Assembly: GCA_016720935.1 (NCBI GenBank)
Contig: JADKJP010000004.1
Location: 496,001 to 560,000, forward strand
Length of the DNA stretch: 64,000 bases
DNA from: Bacteroidota bacterium
GTDB lineage: Bacteria > Bacteroidota > Bacteroidia > AKYH767-A > 2013-40CM-41-45
Direction: 5' to 3'
Shown here: positions 59,330-64,000 of the stretch, in pieces
How positions within the stretch are numbered: position 1 is the stretch's first letter
Layout of the letters: the number at the start of each line of letters is the position of its first letter
Position numbers and translations under genes: made by a program
Notes under the pieces: model-generated
What the model saw: the letters and a program-made list of their open reading frames with translations, nothing else
Databases searched by the model: none
What the model was told of the DNA's origin: nothing

Positions 59330-60943
59330 TTGACTATCTTTACAGGAATTTCAGAAAGCCCGATTTCCCTCATTTTGCAAGGCCAGGAACCGATAGAAGC
59401 ACCCGAAAAGTACTTCGGTAAGCAATTGTATGCTTATCAGGAAAAAGCTATTGAAGAAATTTTCAAGAGGCTCAAGGACCATCCTGTCAGGCACAACCTC
59501 TTGTACCAGCTGCCAACCGGCGGTGGTAAAACGGTTATTTTTTCTGAAATCGCAAGAAGATACATCGCGGAGACCGGAAAAAAGGTTCTGATCCTGACCC
59601 ATCGTGTAGAATTGTGCGGACAGACGCATCAGATGCTGAATGAATTTGGCGTCACGAATATGATCATCAGTCGGGAGGTAAAGGAATTACCAGTCCCGAA
59701 TGAATTCATGTGTTTTGTAGCGATGGTGGAAACCCTGAACAACCGGTTGCGCGATAAAATTCTGGATCTGGACAATATCGGGCTGATGATTGTCGATGAA
59801 GCACATTACAATTCTTTCGGAAAGTTGTTCAAGTTTTACGAAAAGGGTGTCATTCTTGGTGTGACAGCGACTCCATTGAGTTCCAACATCAATCTTCCGA
59901 TGAAGGACAATTACGATGAGTTGATTGTAGGTGAATCCATTTCATCCCTCATTCAAATGGGTTTTCTCGCTAAAGCGACTACATATAGTTACCATGTCGG
60001 TCTGACCTCACTGAAAGTTGGAATGAATGGTGATTACACAGTGAGTTCTTCCGAGCGATTGTACAACAATCACGCGATGCAGGATAAACTGCTCAGTGCA
60101 TACAAGGAGCAAAGCCTGGGTAAAAAGACACTTATTTTCAATAACGGTATCGCGACATCACAGTATGTATATGCAACATTTCATGAAGCCGGTTTTAAAA
60201 TCAGGCATCTTGACAATACACATACACCGAAAGAACGAAGAGAAATATTGCAATGGTTTCGCGAAAAACCTGACGCGATTTTAACTTCGGTGAGTATTCT
60301 CACAACAGGTTTTGATGAACCGACTGTGGAGAGCATTATTCTGAACAGAGCGACAAAATCACTCACACTGTATTTCCAGATGATTGGTCGTGGTTCACGT
60401 GTACTTCCAAACAAAACCGAATTTACGGTTATTGACCTTGGCAATAACCTGAGCCGTTTTGGGTTGTGGGATGCTGAAGTCGACTGGTATAGAATCTTCA
60501 GAAATCCGGAGGCGTATCTTGCCGGACTTTGGAGTGACGAAGAAATTGAGAAGCATTACAAATATGTGATGCCTGATGAATTGCGGGCAAGGTTCAGCAA
60601 ATCTGAAAATATAGATTTTGATATCAAGGCAGAACATCAGCGTGTGATGAAGGATGGCCTTCGTCCAAAAGTTGTAATCGAACGTTCGATCGAACAACAT
60701 ATCCGCATTTGCCAGGAAAACAGTAATGATCTTGAAGAAGCTGTTTCGCTTTCCGATCTGCTCCGCGAAGAGATTGAATACCGTGTACGGGTGTTTACCC
60801 ATTGCCTGAGCAAGACTTCCGAAAGTTATGTGAAGTGGCTGCAGGAAGACTACAAACGAAAACTCAAAGCCAGTCTGCTTCGGAATTCAGAACATCATAT
60901 GGACGAAAATTATGATGATAGTCTGGATGAAGGTGAATTATAA
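59330..60943 (+). CDS. Superfamily 2 DEAD/DEAH-box helicase
   Basis: About 537 residues. The Q-like LYAYQEKAIEEIF region, Walker A (LPTGGGKT, near residue 65), Walker B (IVDEAHYNSFGK), motif III (GVTATPL) and the C-terminal helicase domain (TLIFNNGIATSQY, TGFDEPTVE, and motif VI QMIGRGSR) are complete. It is an ATP-dependent nucleic-acid translocase of the type I restriction/RecQ-like SF2 group. A C-terminal ~130-residue helical part has no recognised domain and ends in an acidic tail (DENYDDSLDEGEL). No ATG is in frame upstream of the core: candidate starts are TTG at 59330 or a TTG about 45 nt downstream. Confidence 0.88.
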   Translation: MTIFTGISESPISLILQGQEPIEAPEKYFGKQLYAYQEKAIEEIFKRLKDHPVRHNLLYQLPTGGGKTVIFSEIARRYIAETGKKVLILTHRVELCGQTHQMLNEFGVTNMIISREVKELPVPNEFMCFVAMVETLNNRLRDKILDLDNIGLMIVDEAHYNSFGKLFKFYEKGVILGVTATPLSSNINLPMKDNYDELIVGESISSLIQMGFLAKATTYSYHVGLTSLKVGMNGDYTVSSSERLYNNHAMQDKLLSAYKEQSLGKKTLIFNNGIATSQYVYATFHEAGFKIRHLDNTHTPKERREILQWFREKPDAILTSVSILTTGFDEPTVESIILNRATKSLTLYFQMIGRGSRVLPNKTEFTVIDLGNNLSRFGLWDAEVDWYRIFRNPEAYLAGLWSDEEIEKHYKYVMPDELRARFSKSENIDFDIKAEHQRVMKDGLRPKVVIERSIEQHIRICQENSNDLEEAVSLSDLLREEIEYRVRVFTHCLSKTSESYVKWLQEDYKRKLKASLLRNSEHHMDENYDDSLDEGEL

Positions 60944-60976
60944 ATTAACCTGATTTTTTCATATAGTTTTTTACTC

Positions 60977-61804
60977 ATGAATTCACTATTATCAAAATTT
61001 CAGCAGGATGGTTTTTTAGTGCTGAAAGATTTTAATACTGCTGAAGAATGTGATGCATTGATGCATCGTGCTGAATCGCTTTCGAGAAACTACAATTTAG
61101 AAGGTCATCCTTCTGTTTTTCAAACCACCAACCAATCCGCATCAACCGATAATTATTTTCTGAATTCAGGAACAAACATTTCTTTTTTCTTTGAAAAGGA
61201 CGCGTTTGATGAAGACAAAAAACTCAAAACCGATGTATTTAAATCTTTGAACAAAATCGGGCATGCGATGCATGATCTGGATCCTGTGTTTAATTCTTTT
61301 TCACGATCACCGCAATTGAAAAAATTAGCGGAAGAATTGGGAATGCAGGATTACGTGATCATCCAGAGTATGGTTATCTTCAAACATGCCAGGATTGGCG
61401 GTGTGGTGGATGTGCATCAGGATTCAACTTTTCTGTATACTGAACCTGACAGTTGCATTGGTTTTTGGTTTGCGCTTGAAGACGCTACAATTGAGAATGG
61501 TTGTTTGTGGGCAAAACCCGGTGGTCATAAAACATCCCTGAGATCGAGATTTCGTCGGAAGGAAGAAGGAGGTACAGAAATGCTCATGCTTGATCCGGAA
61601 GAATTCTCTCTTGAAGGAATGATTCCTTTGGAAGTAAAAAAAGGAACCTGCATTGTATTGCACGGATTACTTCCACATTACAGCAAACCCAATACCAGCG
61701 GGCGATCCAGACAGGCCTACTCTATTCACACTATCAATAAGCACGTGAATTATCCTGCAGACAACTGGCTTTTTAGGGATATTAATGAATTGATGGGGTT
61801 TTGA
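60977..61804 (+). CDS. Phytanoyl-CoA dioxygenase (PhyH) family protein
   Basis: 275 residues. A non-heme Fe(II)/2-oxoglutarate oxygenase of the PhyH family. The iron ligands are His and Asp in VDVHQDSTFLY (about residues 147-149) and a distal His in VLHGLLPHYS (about 232); the 2-oxoglutarate-binding Arg is in GRSRQAYSIH. The N-terminal QQDGFLVLKDF and CIGFWFALEDATIENGCLW blocks are typical. It probably hydroxylates a small hydrophobic or metabolite substrate in the cytoplasm; which is unknown. It lies 33 bp after the helicase gene and may be cotranscribed. Heptad repeats begin directly after its stop codon. Confidence 0.9.
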   Translation: MNSLLSKFQQDGFLVLKDFNTAEECDALMHRAESLSRNYNLEGHPSVFQTTNQSASTDNYFLNSGTNISFFFEKDAFDEDKKLKTDVFKSLNKIGHAMHDLDPVFNSFSRSPQLKKLAEELGMQDYVIIQSMVIFKHARIGGVVDVHQDSTFLYTEPDSCIGFWFALEDATIENGCLWAKPGGHKTSLRSRFRRKEEGGTEMLMLDPEEFSLEGMIPLEVKKGTCIVLHGLLPHYSKPNTSGRSRQAYSIHTINKHVNYPADNWLFRDINELMGF

Positions 61805-61805
61805 A

Positions 61806-61854
61806 GGAAGGGACGGGGGACGGGGGACGGGAGTCGGTAATTGGGTGGCGGGTG
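61806..61854. repeat. G-rich heptad array after the PhyH stop codon
   Basis: GGAAGGG, ACGGGGG twice, ACGGGAG, TCGGTAA, TTGGGTG, GCGGGTG in exact 7-nt register, starting one base after the stop. Confidence 0.85.
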
Positions 61855-61874
61855 AATAAATTTGTAATTCGAAA

Positions 61875-61922
61875 ATGGTTATTGAGTTAATGGGTTATTA
61901 AGTTATTAGGTTATTAAGTTAT
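61875..61922. repeat. Octameric repeat with GTTA core, 6 units
   Basis: ATGGTTAT, TGAGTTAA, TGGGTTAT, TAAGTTAT, TAGGTTAT, TAAGTTAT. Here the period is 8, not 7, but the core GTTAT is shared with the 31981 array. Confidence 0.8.
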
Positions 61923-61992
61923 TGGGCTTGGCTTCAGATTAGGGTTTTTATAGAATACCAGCGTAAGACAAATTCGTCCCCGGTCCCTTGCC

Positions 61993-62031
61993 AAAAAAAA
62001 GGCTGTTAGAGTTCGCAGCCCTCTAACAGCC
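61993..62031 (-). terminator. Rho-independent terminator after the YceI gene
   Basis: A perfect 11-bp stem (GGCTGTTAGAG at 62001-62011, CTCTAACAGCC at 62021-62031) with a 9-nt loop. On the minus strand it is followed by eight T residues. Confidence 0.95.
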
Positions 62032-62058
62032 AAACAATAAAACCCCCACTCACTCCAA

Positions 62059-62595
62059 TTAAGCCAGTTTGATGAATTGCATTTCTGCATTCATTTTCAC
62101 ATCATCGCTCACCAAAACGCCGCCGGCTTGAAGCGCGGCATTCCAGCTCAATCCCCAATCTTTACGGTTAATTTTTCCTGCAACAGAAAACCCGGCTTTT
62201 TCATTGCCATCGGGATCTGTTTTTATTCCTCCAAATTCCACTTCCAGAAATACTTCTTTGCTGATACCTTTAATCGTTAATAAACCATTCAATTTATAAT
62301 TCTCATCATCCAATTTCTCAAAAGAAGTTCCTTTGAATTTCAATTGCTTGAAATTTTGAGCATCAAAGAAATCCGCGCTTCGCAAATGACCATCTCTTTC
62401 GTCATTATTTGTAAAAACTGAATCCGCTTCAATAACAGCATTCATGGAAGCATCACTAAAATCAGAACCACGGGAACAAAGTACAACATCAAATTTTCTG
62501 AATTCTCCCCTGATACTTGTAATCATCAGGTGCTTCACTCTAAAAACAAGTTCACTATGCAATGGATCCAAAACCCATTTTGTTTGATGTTCCAT
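62059..62595 (-). CDS. YceI-family lipocalin-like protein
   Basis: 178 residues, no signal peptide, so probably cytoplasmic. The YceI fold, a beta-barrel that binds isoprenoid-type lipids, spans the whole protein: KWVLDPLHSELVFRVKHLMI, then the family pattern GEFRKFDVVL, AVIEADSVFTNNDERDGHLR, SADFFDA, LTIKGISKEVFLEVEF, and FSVAGKINRKDWGLSWN. The ligand is unknown. It is transcribed in the same direction as the Crp/Fnr regulator gene 116 bp upstream, but that gap could hold its own promoter. Confidence 0.92.
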   Translation of the reverse strand: MEHQTKWVLDPLHSELVFRVKHLMITSIRGEFRKFDVVLCSRGSDFSDASMNAVIEADSVFTNNDERDGHLRSADFFDAQNFKQLKFKGTSFEKLDDENYKLNGLLTIKGISKEVFLEVEFGGIKTDPDGNEKAGFSVAGKINRKDWGLSWNAALQAGGVLVSDDVKMNAEMQFIKLA

Positions 62596-62711
62596 CCGTC
62601 AGCCGGTATCATTCCTGCACGTACTTAAATTGATGATACAAAAATCCGGTGAACTTTAAATTTTTGCATTCACATAGGTTAACAAATGACGAAAAAAACA
62701 AACCTTAACAA

Positions 62712-63299
62712 TCACTTCTTTTGTGCTCTTTCCTTACGGATCCGGCTAAGAGATTGCGGTTTGATCCCAAGATAAGAGGCGATGAGATACTGAGGTATTC
62801 TCTGAATCAGCAATGGATTTTTTTTCGCGAATTCCTCGTAACGTCTTTCGGCCTCTTCACTATTGGTGATTGCGAGACGATGTTGCAGTGAAACATAAGC
62901 GTTTTGAATAAGAATTCTGAAAAATCTTTCCATGACCGGGATGGTATCGCAGGCTTTCATAAAGTTTTGTCGGTTCAACACCACTACCTGTAAGGGCTCA
63001 AGTGCTTCAAGTGTAAAAATTGATTCCTTACCAGAGAAAAAACTATAGAGATCCGAAATCCAATATCCTTCCAAAGCAAATTGAACTACATGTTTGTCGC
63101 CTTTTATATTGGTTATATAGGACACACATGAACCTTTCAAAACAAAGTAGATGTAATTACATATTTCTCCCGGCTCAGTCAGATAAATTTTCTTGTCAAA
63201 ATTTTTTACAAAAAACAATTCTGAGAATGCGGAAAATTCCTGTTCTGTCACAGGCCGCCCTGCGGTTTTTTCAATGTTATTTTTTAAAAGTGTGTACAT
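62712..63299 (-). CDS. Crp/Fnr-family transcriptional regulator
   Basis: 195 residues from the ATG at 63297-63299 (MYTLLKNNIEKTAG); a 16-residue hydrophobic extension upstream is not family-like and is rejected. The cyclic-nucleotide-binding-type domain is at about residues 15-130 (EPGEICNYIYFVLKGSCVSY, VQFALEGYWISDLYSFFSG). The HTH domain (about 145-190) ends with YLIASYLGIKPQSLSRIRKE. It lacks the four-Cys cluster of Fnr, so the signal is more likely a small molecule or membrane/redox state. Single-gene Crp homologues of this type are abundant in Bacteroidota. The target is unknown; the YceI gene downstream is a candidate. Confidence 0.92.
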   Translation of the reverse strand: MYTLLKNNIEKTAGRPVTEQEFSAFSELFFVKNFDKKIYLTEPGEICNYIYFVLKGSCVSYITNIKGDKHVVQFALEGYWISDLYSFFSGKESIFTLEALEPLQVVVLNRQNFMKACDTIPVMERFFRILIQNAYVSLQHRLAITNSEEAERRYEEFAKKNPLLIQRIPQYLIASYLGIKPQSLSRIRKERAQKK

Positions 63300-63552
63300 G
63301 AATAAAAGTGAAATGCAAAACCCGAAAAAAAACAGCAAATAACGCACTCAATCCCGAACACATTTCAATCCTAAATAGTATCGCGAAAATTGAAGCTATG
63401 CTAATTTACATTTTATTCCGGAATTTCAGAATAAAATTTTAATTAAGTTAAATAATTCAGATGGTTTAACCAATCCCTTGTTTAAAACTGGACTTATCAC
63501 ATGAATTCCGATCAATTTCTTAGATTTACATTAACATGAAATCTTAATCAAC
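63300..63552. other. Divergent intergenic region, nothing firm
   Basis: 253 bp of AT-rich sequence between the Crp/Fnr gene and the next secreted-protein gene. It holds no repeat or hairpin that I trust. A TAGATTTA near 63520 is a 7-of-8 match to the -7 consensus, without a spaced -33 box. Confidence 0.3.
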
Positions 63553-64000
63553 ATGAAAAGTTTCATTTTTCTTTTCTCTCTTGTGTTTTTCTTTTGTTCT
63601 GAAAATTTGAATGCACAGAATCAATTGCAAACCTGGACCGGAATTATCGATACAAGTTTTAACAATCCCGGAAACTGGATTTCCAGCGGCAGTGTACAAA
63701 CTCCTGATTGTTCCATCGATATATTGATAGTACCTGCGACAAATCAACCTGTAATTTCAGGAAACCAATCTGTCGGGTCAATAGACATTCAGGCCGGTGC
63801 AACATTGAAAATAAAGAGCAACGCATCGGTATATACATGTGGCAACATTGCAAACAATGGTTCAATAATTGCTGAAAATTCTTCAACCATCATTTTACAA
63901 GACACAAGCACACAACACCTTTCGGGAAATCTTATTGGAACAAATAGTCTGTACCAACTGATCGTTTCCAAAAGCAACGGAAGTATCGAAGCTGACACAA
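63553..64000 (+). CDS. Secreted protein, N-terminal part (runs off the window)
   Basis: 149 codons visible from the ATG at 63553. A signal peptide (MKSFIFLFSLVFFFCSENLN to AQ) is followed by a T-W-x-G-x-x-D-T-x-F-x-N-P-x-N-W motif at about residues 27-43. That motif is typical of long Bacteroidota surface proteins that start with a beta-helix (NWSSGSVQTP-like segments with ISGNQSVGSIDIQAGATL). The C-terminus, where a T9SS sorting domain would be expected, lies outside. Function unknown. Confidence 0.75.
   Translation, partial: MKSFIFLFSLVFFFCSENLNAQNQLQTWTGIIDTSFNNPGNWISSGSVQTPDCSIDILIVPATNQPVISGNQSVGSIDIQAGATLKIKSNASVYTCGNIANNGSIIAENSSTIILQDTSTQHLSGNLIGTNSLYQLIVSKSNGSIEADT

Noticed and set aside
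1..64000. tRNA, rRNA, insertion sequence, integrase or attachment sites
   Set aside because: Gaps were scanned by eye for cloverleaf ends, terminal inverted repeats and transposase motifs; none was found.

Overview
This 64 kb window comes from a member of the Bacteroidota (Bacteroidetes), probably an environmental lineage. The evidence is TonB-dependent receptors with carboxypeptidase-like N-terminal domains, several very long secreted proteins with SprB repeats and type IX secretion (T9SS) C-terminal sorting domains of types A and B, YHYH and WG-repeat proteins, and promoters of the Bacteroidota form TTTG-N19-TAnnTTTG. Genus cannot be fixed from the sequence. I saw no rRNA or tRNA genes, CRISPR array, insertion sequence or prophage.

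Layout. (1) 1-2442: a TonB receptor cut by the left edge. (2) 2650-7168, minus strand: ECF sigma factor, small membrane protein (probable anti-sigma), CnrX/Spy-like periplasmic metal sensor, then a YHYH protein, an MbnP-like protein and a MauG/MbnH-like di-heme protein. This reads as a metal-responsive, probably copper-related, module. (3) 7302-14147: two T9SS cargo proteins, one fusing a P-domain, a CotH kinase domain and 13 SprB-like repeats. (4) 14404-20926: a biotin carrier protein diverging from a tightly packed operon (M1 aminopeptidase, GT39 glycosyltransferase, PagL-like lipid A deacylase, GIN-domain lipoprotein). (5) 20938-28888: housekeeping and envelope genes (rnhA, WG-repeat protein, kbl, dprA, TonB receptor, kdsB, small outer-membrane barrel). 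(6) 29012-36101: the most interesting region. A 985-residue usher-like outer-membrane protein and a PapD-like periplasmic chaperone are followed by two paralogous small secreted subunits. Together they look like an unclassified chaperone-usher or WxL-like surface assembly system. (7) 36465-41984: an 1839-residue adhesin with a type B sorting domain. (8) 42351-46994: hybrid histidine kinase, photolyase, TIGR01777 epimerase. (9) 47219-51382: the translation cluster rplM-rpsI-rpsB-tsf-pyrH-frr. (10) 51773-63299: WD40 protein, radical SAM/SPASM enzyme, two DUF3857 proteins (one with a transglutaminase triad, one apparently degenerate), a DUF4349 lipoprotein, an SF2 helicase, a phytanoyl-CoA dioxygenase-like protein, YceI and a Crp/Fnr regulator. 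(11) 63553-64000: the start of another secreted protein.

The second striking theme is non-coding. At least nine intergenic gaps are filled by tandem heptanucleotide arrays, from 17 perfect copies of one heptad to strings of related but different heptads that keep an exact 7-nt period. They often abut stop or start codons, even inside the ribosomal protein operon. Two of them share the same heptad vocabulary in opposite orientation. They recall the STRR heptad repeats of cyanobacteria; whether they are described for this lineage I cannot tell.

Several genes have no ATG at a plausible position and seem to start with TTG or GTG (rplM, rnhA, the MbnP-like gene, the 1839-residue adhesin, the helicase). 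All functional calls rest on motif recognition by eye; no database search was possible.
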